Position numbers and translations under genes: made by a program. This document shows positions 54,581 through 61,751 of a stretch of 64,000 bases of DNA, in pieces. The notes beneath the pieces are model-generated. The model was not told the origin of the DNA and ran no database searches. It was given only the letters and a program-made list of their open reading frames with translations. The DNA is from Planctomyces sp. SH-PL62 (GTDB lineage: Bacteria; Planctomycetota; Planctomycetia; Isosphaerales; Isosphaeraceae): the NCBI RefSeq assembly GCF_001610895.1, contig NZ_CP011273.1, positions 4,588,001 to 4,652,000 on the forward strand. The letters are read 5' to 3'. Every line of letters begins with the position of its first letter. Position 1 is the stretch's first letter.

Positions 54581-56122
54581 TCAGAGGCCCTGGGCCACCA
54601 GCTCGCTGATCTCGCGGAAGCTCCCCTTCAGGTGCTCGTAGAGGCCGCAGTAGACCTTGTACGCCCGATCGTAGTACGCCTGGACCCGAGGATCAACGCT
54701 GGTGCTCTCGACGGTCATGATGGCGGCGTCGCACGCCTCGGGCACCGAGCTGTAGCCGCCGGTCCCCACCTGGGCGAGGAGTGCGGCGCCGAAGGCCGGA
54801 CCTTCGCTGGCGTTGATTGTATGGACGTCGGAACCGTAGACGTCAGCCTGGATCTGCCGCCAGAGGGCGTTCCGTGCGCCCCCGCCGGAGACGCGGATCT
54901 GCTCGATCGCGACGTTCATGTCGCGGATCAGTTCCAGGCTGTCGCGCATCGCGAACGTCGCGCCTTCCATCACCGCGCGGATCATGTGAGGACGGCCGTG
55001 GCGGACCGTCAGGCCCACCCACGCCCCCTTGGCGTCGGGGTCGAAGTGGGGCGAGCGTTCGCCGGTCAGATAGGGGAGGAAGAACAACCCTTCGCCCCCC
55101 GGCCCCGCGATCGCGGCCTCGGCGGTGAGGAGCTGGTAGGGGTCGATCCCCTGCGACCTTGCCAGGGCGACCTCGGCCTTGCCCAGCTCGTTGCGGAACC
55201 ATTGCAGGCTGCCGCCGGCGGAGAGGACCACACCCATGACGTGGTACGCGCCCGGGACCGCGTGACAGCCGCGTTGGAGCCTCCCTTCCGGGTCGAAGCC
55301 GAGGTGGTCCGAATGGGCGAAGACGACCCCCGAGGTCCCCATCGTGGCCGAGACGACCCCCTGCCTCACGATCCCGTTTCCGACCGCGCCGGCCGGCTGG
55401 TCGCCGCCGCCGCCAACGACGGGGACGCCCACGGGGAGCCCCGTGGCCTCGGACCCGATCGCGCTCACCGTCGCCGAGACCTCCGGGCTCTCGTGGCACG
55501 GCGGCAGGATGGCCGGGTCGAGGTCGAGCTTGCCCAGCAGTTCCCGGCTCCAGCGGCGGTTGGCGACGTCGAGGAGGAGCGTCCCGGAGGCGTCGCTGAC
55601 CTCGGTGGCGTAGGCGCCGGTCAGGCGATACCTGATGTAATCCTTCGGCAGCAGGACCTGACGGACCCGGTCCCAGTTCGCGGGCTCCTCCTTGCGGACC
55701 CAGAGGATCTTCGGCGCGGTGAAGCCCGTCAGCGCCCGATTGCCGACCATGCGGATGAGCGCCTCACGGCCGCCGGCTCGCTCCTCGATCTCGGCGCACT
55801 GGGCGGCCGTCCGTTGGTCGTTCCAGAGCAGGGCCGGGCGGATGACCCGGCCGTCGGCGTCGAGGAAGACCGAGCCGTGCATCTGGCCGCTGAGCCCGAT
55901 CCCCGCCACGTCCGCCGGCGCGAACGCGCCGTCGGCGAGGATCGAACGGAGCGTCTCCCGGGTCGCCGACCACCAGAGTTCCGGGTCCTGCTCGGACCAC
56001 CCCGGCCTGGGGTGCGAGCAGGGATACTCCGACGAGGCCGACGCCAGGATGCGACCCGATTCGTCGATCGCCAGCGCCTTGGTCCCGGACGTCCCGATGT
56101 CGATTCCGATGGTGACGCTCAC
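54581..56122 (-). CDS. xylB: Xylulokinase (FGGY family)
   Basis: 513 aa, GTG start overlapping the previous stop (GTGA at 56119-56122). The N-terminal ATP-site block IGIDIGTSGTKALAID (about 5-20), SGQMHGSV (about 79-86), LLWNDQRT and the C-terminal SGGGARNALWRQIQADVYG block are typical of XylB. The enzyme phosphorylates D-xylulose at O5 with ATP. No xylose isomerase is adjacent; instead the gene follows an MBL-fold hydrolase and a MetE-like gene. A related FGGY pentulose kinase cannot be ruled out, but SGQMHG favours xylulose. Confidence 0.87.
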   Translation of the reverse strand: MSVTIGIDIGTSGTKALAIDESGRILASASSEYPCSHPRPGWSEQDPELWWSATRETLRSILADGAFAPADVAGIGLSGQMHGSVFLDADGRVIRPALLWNDQRTAAQCAEIEERAGGREALIRMVGNRALTGFTAPKILWVRKEEPANWDRVRQVLLPKDYIRYRLTGAYATEVSDASGTLLLDVANRRWSRELLGKLDLDPAILPPCHESPEVSATVSAIGSEATGLPVGVPVVGGGGDQPAGAVGNGIVRQGVVSATMGTSGVVFAHSDHLGFDPEGRLQRGCHAVPGAYHVMGVVLSAGGSLQWFRNELGKAEVALARSQGIDPYQLLTAEAAIAGPGGEGLFFLPYLTGERSPHFDPDAKGAWVGLTVRHGRPHMIRAVMEGATFAMRDSLELIRDMNVAIEQIRVSGGGARNALWRQIQADVYGSDVHTINASEGPAFGAALLAQVGTGGYSSVPEACDAAIMTVESTSVDPRVQAYYDRAYKVYCGLYEHLKGSFREISELVAQGL

Positions 56123-56964
56123 GGACGGATCTCCCAGCGCTCGCCGCAGTTCAGGACCTTCGGCTCGACCTCGGACGGCAGGCGCCGCGCCTGTCGCTCG
56201 AACTCCTCGACCGGAGCCGTGTTAAACGTGAACATATCATAATGATGAGGGACGACGAAACGGGGGCGGACCCGCGAGGCCAGGTCGACGGCCTCGGCCG
56301 CGTCCATGTTGCCGGGGACGCCGCGGTCGGGGGCCCGGCCGTTGATCGGCAGGAACAGGACGTCGAGCGTCTCGCTCGCCAGGGCCTCGGCCAGCCCCTC
56401 GTAGGCCAGCGTGTCGCCGCTGTGATAGAGCCGCAGCCCCGCAGCCTCGATGATGAACCCCAGGTAGGGATGACGCCCGTTCGAATCGCGGTCGAACTCC
56501 TCGTGGGCCGAGGGGATCGCCCGGATGTGGAACCCCGCCCCCCGGACTTCCGCCCCGGAATCGACGCCGATCAGACGGTCGTCGGGGAGGCCCAGCCCGG
56601 TCGCGTAGGAACGGATCGCTTCGGGCAGCACCAGCATCGCCGAAGGCGAGGCGTCCAGCAGGTCCGGGACGGTCCCCGGGTCCAGGTGGTCGGAGTGCTT
56701 GTGGCTGGCCAGGAGCAAGTCGACCGACTTCAGGTCCCCCCCGCTCAGCGGAGAACGGGTCATCCGTACGTGGGGGCGGGGGGTCGCCTCGTATTTCCGC
56801 GTCAGGTGCTCGGAAAGGTAGAGGTCCACCGCCAGCAGGCCCTGCGCGGACTTGATCAGGTAGCCGCTCTGGCCGGTCCACCACACCAGCAGGCCGTCGC
56901 TCGGCGGGACGGCCTCCTCGATTTCGCGGACCAGGTCGTCCCCCATCCGGACGGGCTCGATCAT
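56119..56964 (-). CDS. MBL-fold metal-dependent hydrolase (UlaG-like)
   Basis: 281 aa from the ATG at 56964; a GTG at 56973 is an alternative. The metal motif HxHxDH is complete (H88, H90, D92, H93 in SHKHSDHLDPG). RAIPSAHEEF, YHSGDTL and FVVPHHYDMF supply the other ligands expected in this superfamily. These enzymes hydrolyse lactones or phosphoesters; UlaG opens ascorbate-6-phosphate lactone. The gene lies 23 nt after the MetE-like gene and overlaps xylB by 4 nt, so co-expression is nearly certain. The substrate is inferred to be sugar-related from the kinase partner. Confidence 0.8.
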   Translation of the reverse strand: MIEPVRMGDDLVREIEEAVPPSDGLLVWWTGQSGYLIKSAQGLLAVDLYLSEHLTRKYEATPRPHVRMTRSPLSGGDLKSVDLLLASHKHSDHLDPGTVPDLLDASPSAMLVLPEAIRSYATGLGLPDDRLIGVDSGAEVRGAGFHIRAIPSAHEEFDRDSNGRHPYLGFIIEAAGLRLYHSGDTLAYEGLAEALASETLDVLFLPINGRAPDRGVPGNMDAAEAVDLASRVRPRFVVPHHYDMFTFNTAPVEEFERQARRLPSEVEPKVLNCGERWEIRP

Positions 56965-56987
56965 GATGCTCACCAGGCCTCGATAGA

Positions 56988-58016
56988 TCAGGAACGACCG
57001 AGTTCGCGGCGGACGAGCGCCGCCCCTTCGGCCAAAGCGCGCGCCTTGCCCACCGCAATATGCCGGGACGTCTGGGAAAACCCGCAGTCGGGCGTCACCG
57101 AGACCCGCTCGGGCGCGACGTATCGGAGAACCTGGCGGATTCGATCGGCGACCAGTTCGGCCGGCTCCACCCAGGTGTTCTTCACGTCGACGAGGCCCAC
57201 CGCCACGTCCATTCCCTCGGGAAGCTCGGCCAGGATCTCGACCTCCGACATCTCCCGGCTGGCGAACTCGAGCGCCAACTGGTCGACCTTCGCCCGACCG
57301 ATGTGCGGGAAGAGGGGCCGGTACGAGCGTCGTCCCACCGCCCGCGCGCGATAGTTGCCGAAGCACATGTGCATGCTGATATAGGCGTCCACCCCCTCGA
57401 CCGTCCGCGCGACGACGTCGAGGAAGTAGTCGGGCGCGTCGGGATGGCAGGCGAAGCTCGGCTCGTCGATCTGGATGAAGTCGACCCCGGCGGCGGCCAG
57501 GGCCTTCAGCTCGGCCGCGACGATCGGGATCAGGGCCTCGGCGACCGAGCGACGATCGGCATAGACGTCCCCGCCGTCGATGCACCCGGCCAGCGTGAAC
57601 GGGCCCGGGACGGGCGTCTTCACCGGCGCGGTGACGTACTCCCGAAGCCGATGATACTCCGTCACCACGCCCAAACCATCCGGCGCGGTGAGCGGGGCGA
57701 TGCACCGATAGCGATCCCGCTGATCGTGGGCGGGGGCCCCCCAATGCCTCGCCTTACGCAGAGGCTCGAGCCCGCCGAGGTATTCGTAAAACCCTAGATT
57801 GAAGTCGACGCGCTGCATCTCCCCGTCGGTGATCCGGTCCAGGCCGGCCCTCAACTGGTCGTCGACGACCAGGCGGACGGCGTCGCGCACGGCTTCCTCG
57901 CGATCCACCGGACCGAACTGCTCGGGATGCTCCTTCACGTCCTGGACGAACTTCTCGTACCAGCCGGGGAATGACCAGCTGCCGATGACCGTGGCGGGTA
58001 ACAACGCGTCCGCCAT
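56988..58016 (-). CDS. MetE-like (cobalamin-independent methionine synthase C-terminal domain) protein
   Basis: 342 aa, ATG with AAGGATGAAGG upstream. It is a single UROD/MetE-type barrel, less than half the length of full MetE (about 750 aa), with no N-terminal domain. Zinc ligand candidates are H216 and C218 (MHMCFGN), E250 and C311 (TPDCGFS). DEPSF (D184, E185) is the conserved substrate loop. Such short proteins move methyl groups from various donors to homocysteine or other thiols. First gene of the operon with the MBL hydrolase and xylB. The true substrate is unknown. Confidence 0.78.
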   Translation of the reverse strand: MADALLPATVIGSWSFPGWYEKFVQDVKEHPEQFGPVDREEAVRDAVRLVVDDQLRAGLDRITDGEMQRVDFNLGFYEYLGGLEPLRKARHWGAPAHDQRDRYRCIAPLTAPDGLGVVTEYHRLREYVTAPVKTPVPGPFTLAGCIDGGDVYADRRSVAEALIPIVAAELKALAAAGVDFIQIDEPSFACHPDAPDYFLDVVARTVEGVDAYISMHMCFGNYRARAVGRRSYRPLFPHIGRAKVDQLALEFASREMSEVEILAELPEGMDVAVGLVDVKNTWVEPAELVADRIRQVLRYVAPERVSVTPDCGFSQTSRHIAVGKARALAEGAALVRRELGRS

Positions 58017-58416
58017 CCTTCATCCTTTCTTCAAGTTCTTCAAGCTGCGCCCGACTCCGGACGATCAGTGGATGAAGCGGGGGTGCGAGCCCGCGAACCG
58101 AAATCCCACGACGATGACGCTTGAGAAAAGCGATGGGGAGCCCGAAAGCCGGCTCAGCCAGCCCGCCGGGCCCTCCGATGCCGTCGTTCGTCAATCTAAC
58201 CGTGGCGTCCAGGCGATGCCAGGCCCTGCCCCGGAGAGAGTCGAATCCTCCACACAAGACTGCGTGCTTGAATCCTGTCACGATGTTTGTAGCGATCGGT
58301 ATATTCGTATAGAGTTTTACTTAGAGAAGGCACCTCGACGCTCCATGCCGAAGGGATTCGTGGGGATCGCCGCGGATCCCCTGCACCGACCGAGACCCTC
58401 TATCCGAGGTGGTGCG
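58017..58416. other. Divergent spacer, 400 nt
   Basis: No gene is seen. An AT-richer patch at about 58280-58325 contains TATATT (58300) and TATAGA (58308), the best place for the plus-strand promoter, though no good -35 lies at the right distance. I checked a TCGAATCC-containing piece (58237-58258) for a tRNA and found no cloverleaf. Confidence 0.4.
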
Positions 58417-59976
58417 ATGACTCGATCGCCGGTTTCGCGGGCTCTCTGGATTCTCCTGGCTTGCATCCTCTTCGGTACGATCGTCCCCGGGTCGACCTGG
58501 GGCCAGGAGCAGTCGTCGAGCCTCACGGAGGAAGATCGAATCCGGCTTCGCCGTTATGCCGCCGACACCTGGCGGTCGATGGACAAGCTGGCTTTCCCCA
58601 GCGGGCTTCCCGCCGACCGAGTCCATCGCGAGGGCGCGGGATGGGGGGAACCCGTCCTGGAGACGACCCCCACGAACATCGCGTCGTACATCTGGAGCGT
58701 GCTCGGGGCGGAGCGCCTGGAGATCATCACCCATGAGGAGGCGCGATCGAGGCTGACCCGGACCATCCAAACCCTTGAGGCGATGGACCGACCCCACGGC
58801 TTCTTCGTGAACGATATCGACCCCCGCGACGGGAAGCGGCTCACCGCCTCGCCGGTCGACTCATCACCTCGACGCCCGCTCATCAGTACCGTCGACAACG
58901 CCTGGCTGGCCCTGGCTCTCACACTGGTCGTCAACACCCAGCCCGAGCTCGCCCCCGCCGCCGACCGGCTGCTCCGGGCGATGGATTTCGGATTCTTCTA
59001 CGATTTCTACGACGCCGACGACCCGATCCGCCAGCCCGGCCTCCTCCGCGTCGGCTACTGGGTGGATGAGAAGGCTTTCTACGGGCATTACGGGATGCTC
59101 AACACCGAGGCCCGCATCGCCAGCTACCTGGCGATCGCCCGGGGCCAGCTCCCCCCCGAGCACTACTATCGGATGTACCGCACCCTCCCCACGGAGGTCG
59201 CGCCGCAGACCCAGACGCCGACCGGAAGGGCCCGCGATTATCACGGCGTCGCCGTCTTCGAGGGAGCCTACGACTACCTCGGCATGCGAGTCGTCCCCAG
59301 CTGGGGCGGCAGCATGTTCGAGGCGCTCATGGTGACCCTTTTCCTCCCGGAGGAGGAATGGGCCCCGAAAAGTTGGGGCGTGAACCATCCCCTCTACGTC
59401 CGCGGCCAGATCGAGCACGGCCTTCGCGAGATGAAATACGGCTACTGGGGCTTCTCTCCGTCCTTCCGTCCTTCGGGGGGGTACGAGGTCTACGGCGTCA
59501 AGGAGCTGGGCACCAACCCCAACGGCTACCTCTCGTACGACGTCGCCTGGGGCCTTCCCCCCCACCTGGCGACCCTCACCAGCGAGGTCGTCCACGGCGT
59601 CGTGACCCCCCACGCCTCATTCCTCGCCCTCCCCTACGCCCCTCGCGAGGTGATGGACAACCTCCGGGCCCTCGAAGAGCGTTTCCCCATCTACGGATCG
59701 CTCGGATTCCAGGATTCCGTCGACGTCCGCTCAGGCCTGGTCTCGGGATGCGTCCTGTCGCTCGACCAGGGGATGATCATGGCGGCCCTCACGAACGCCC
59801 TGGCCGACGACCACCTGCGGAAGGCGTTCTCGTCGGGGTCGGTGGAACGACTGGTCCGCCCCCTGATCGCGGTCGAGGAGTTCACCGCCGGGGCCCCGGG
59901 TCCCTACCCCACGGGCCATCAGACCGAGGCCCAGATCACCCGCCTCTCCGGGACCGAGCCGCGACTGGAGCGCTGA
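58417..59976 (+). CDS. Exported glucoamylase-like (alpha/alpha barrel) protein
   Basis: 519 aa from the ATG at 58417, chosen because GAGGTGGT precedes it and a signal peptide (about 8-30, ending in WGQ) follows at once. The body is helical with YAADTWRSMDKL, TPTNIASYIWSVLGAERL, VDNAWLALAL and GMLNTEARIASYLAIARGQLPPEHYYRM, the ordered blocks of the glucoamylase-like family (PF10091, which includes GH144-type enzymes). The family acts on beta-glucans or related polysaccharides. GGSMFEALM and acidic residues around FYDFYDADD are candidate active-site elements. Periplasmic or secreted. A strong terminator follows. Confidence 0.75.
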   Translation: MTRSPVSRALWILLACILFGTIVPGSTWGQEQSSSLTEEDRIRLRRYAADTWRSMDKLAFPSGLPADRVHREGAGWGEPVLETTPTNIASYIWSVLGAERLEIITHEEARSRLTRTIQTLEAMDRPHGFFVNDIDPRDGKRLTASPVDSSPRRPLISTVDNAWLALALTLVVNTQPELAPAADRLLRAMDFGFFYDFYDADDPIRQPGLLRVGYWVDEKAFYGHYGMLNTEARIASYLAIARGQLPPEHYYRMYRTLPTEVAPQTQTPTGRARDYHGVAVFEGAYDYLGMRVVPSWGGSMFEALMVTLFLPEEEWAPKSWGVNHPLYVRGQIEHGLREMKYGYWGFSPSFRPSGGYEVYGVKELGTNPNGYLSYDVAWGLPPHLATLTSEVVHGVVTPHASFLALPYAPREVMDNLRALEERFPIYGSLGFQDSVDVRSGLVSGCVLSLDQGMIMAALTNALADDHLRKAFSSGSVERLVRPLIAVEEFTAGAPGPYPTGHQTEAQITRLSGTEPRLER

Positions 59977-60004
59977 TCTCGCGTCCACGAATGCGATCGC
60001 CTCC

Positions 60005-60044
60005 AGCCCGCAGGAAGCCGTGATGGCTTTTTCGCGGGCTTTTT
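60005..60044 (+). terminator. Intrinsic terminator of the glucoamylase-like gene
   Basis: AGCCCGC (60005-60011) pairs with GCGGGCT (60034-60040). An inner stem AAGCC / GGCTT stabilises it, and the stem is followed by TTTTCC. It starts 28 nt after the stop. Confidence 0.8.
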
Positions 60045-60128
60045 CCAATCTGGAAAGTTCAACCGCGACGGCCCGGATGTTTGTTTTGGAAAACGCGCCA
60101 ACGACACGCCATTCCGAGACGTAGCATC

Positions 60129-60156
60129 TTGCGGAACGATCGACTTGTTTGATAAT
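60129..60156 (+). promoter_or_regulatory. Possible promoter for the DUF1501 gene
   Basis: TTGCGG and GATAAT are separated by 16 nt in an AT-rich island (60146-60164). The leader would be about 180 nt. Confidence 0.4.
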
Positions 60157-60346
60157 AATTATACCCGCTTCGCCGCATGATCGCTCTCATCCAGCACGAC
60201 GTCCTCGGCCGGGATGGGCGTCGATGGACCTCCGCCCGATTTCCCACGCCGAGGCCCGCCAGAACCCACTCCGCGAGTCGCGCGACGCGACGAGCCCTCC
60301 GCCGGCCCCCGAATCCCCCCCCAGATCCCCAGAAGGAGACCCGCAG

Positions 60347-61654
60347 ATGGCGACCGGATGTCAAGGGCCGATGAGTCGTCGAGGCTTCCTGACCGTGGGC
60401 GCGCTCGGGTTGGGGAGCTTGACGCTCGCCGATCTGCTGCGGAGCCAGGCCCGGGCCGAGCTCAAGACGTACGACGCGATCAAGGCGACGGCCGATTCGG
60501 TGATCCACATCTTCCTGCCGGGCGGCATCGCCCACCAGGAGACGTTCGATCCCAAGCCGTTCGCCCCGGTCGAGTACCGCGGCGACATGGGCTCGATCCC
60601 CACCAAGCTCGACGGCGAGCGGTTCAGCGAGACGCTGCCGCAGACCGCCCAGCTCGCCGACAAGATGACCGTGATCCGGTCGATGACGCACGGCGAGGCC
60701 GCCCACGAGCGCGGCACGCACAACATGTTCACCGGCTATCGTCCCAGCCCTGCTCTCCAGTATCCCAGCTTCGGCAGCGTGGTCTCGCACGAGTACGGCC
60801 CCAAGAACAACCTCCCCCCCTACGTCTGCATCCCCCGGATGCCGAACGTCTACGCGGGGACCGGCTACCTCAGCTCGGCCTTCTCGCCGTTCAGCCTGGG
60901 TAGCGACCCGGCCTCCAAGCGGTTCCGCGTCCAGGACCTGAACCTCCCGACCGGCATCGACGACGCCCGCTTCTCCTCGCGTCGCAACGTGCTCGACGCC
61001 GTGAATTCGTACTTCCGCGAACGCGAGAAGAGCGACAACATCGAGGCGATGGACACCTTCTACGACCGGGCCTACAGCTTGATCAGCTCGCAGCAGGCGC
61101 GCGAGGCGTTCAACATCGCCGCCGAGCCCGACGCGATCCGCGACGAGTACGGCCGCAACCCGGCCGGCCAGCGCATGTTGCTGGCGCGTCGGCTGGTGGC
61201 CGCGGGCGTGCGGATGGTCACTCTCGAATACGGCTCCTGGGACCTCCACAACCAGATCGTGCCCGGCATGAAGAACCAGATGCCGGCCTTCGACCAGGCG
61301 TACGCCACGTTGATCCGCGACCTCGATCGCCAGGGCCTGCTCGACCGCACGCTGGTCATGGTGTCCAGCGAATTCGGCCGGACCCCCAAGATCAACAAGG
61401 ACGGCGGCCGCGACCACTGGCCGAAGGTCTTCAGCGTGGCCCTCGCCGGCGGCGGCGCCAAGCGGGGCCTGATCTACGGCGCCTCCAACGCCACGGCCAC
61501 CGAGCCCGAGCGCGACCCGATCGGCCCCGAGGACCTGGCGACGACCGTCTACCACATGATGGGCATCGTCGCCGACAAGGAGCTGATGGCCCCCGGCGAC
61601 CGCCCGATCGAGATCGTCGACGGCGGCAAGGTGGTCAACGAACTGCTCGCCTGA
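60347..61654 (+). CDS. DUF1501 protein with Tat signal
   Basis: 435 aa from the ATG at 60347, with AGAAGGAGA upstream. A twin-arginine signal MSRRGFLTVGALGLGSLTLA (about 9-28) opens the protein. HIFLPGGIAHQETFDPKP, HGEAAHERGTHNMFTGY, SEFGRTPKIN and GGRDHWPK are the family blocks. The fold is alkaline-phosphatase/sulfatase-like; conserved His and Asp residues probably bind metal. DUF1501 proteins are abundant in planctomycetes, exported folded, and of unknown substrate. It precedes a PPC-domain gene by 97 nt, a frequent pairing in this phylum. Confidence 0.87.
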   Translation: MATGCQGPMSRRGFLTVGALGLGSLTLADLLRSQARAELKTYDAIKATADSVIHIFLPGGIAHQETFDPKPFAPVEYRGDMGSIPTKLDGERFSETLPQTAQLADKMTVIRSMTHGEAAHERGTHNMFTGYRPSPALQYPSFGSVVSHEYGPKNNLPPYVCIPRMPNVYAGTGYLSSAFSPFSLGSDPASKRFRVQDLNLPTGIDDARFSSRRNVLDAVNSYFREREKSDNIEAMDTFYDRAYSLISSQQAREAFNIAAEPDAIRDEYGRNPAGQRMLLARRLVAAGVRMVTLEYGSWDLHNQIVPGMKNQMPAFDQAYATLIRDLDRQGLLDRTLVMVSSEFGRTPKINKDGGRDHWPKVFSVALAGGGAKRGLIYGASNATATEPERDPIGPEDLATTVYHMMGIVADKELMAPGDRPIEIVDGGKVVNELLA

Positions 61655-61751
61655 CCCTCGCCCACGGGGCGGCGTCCCCGCCGCCCCAGCCGCTTTCCCT
61701 CCCCGCCTTCCGGGATCCGTCGCGCCACGTTCCCCCGCTCGATCCGCACCC

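Larger units (their letters stand above)
59977..60346. other. Spacer before the DUF1501 gene
   Basis: It holds the terminator at 60005-60044, a small hairpin TTTCCA-ATC-TGGAAA just after it, and the promoter candidate at 60129-60156. No gene is supported; in-frame codons upstream of 60347 are Pro/Arg-rich and precede a good ribosome binding site. Confidence 0.5.

Noticed and set aside
58237-58258. TCGAATCC piece resembling a tRNA T-arm
   Set aside because: Flanking bases do not form a 5-bp T stem, and no acceptor, D or anticodon arm can be found on either strand.
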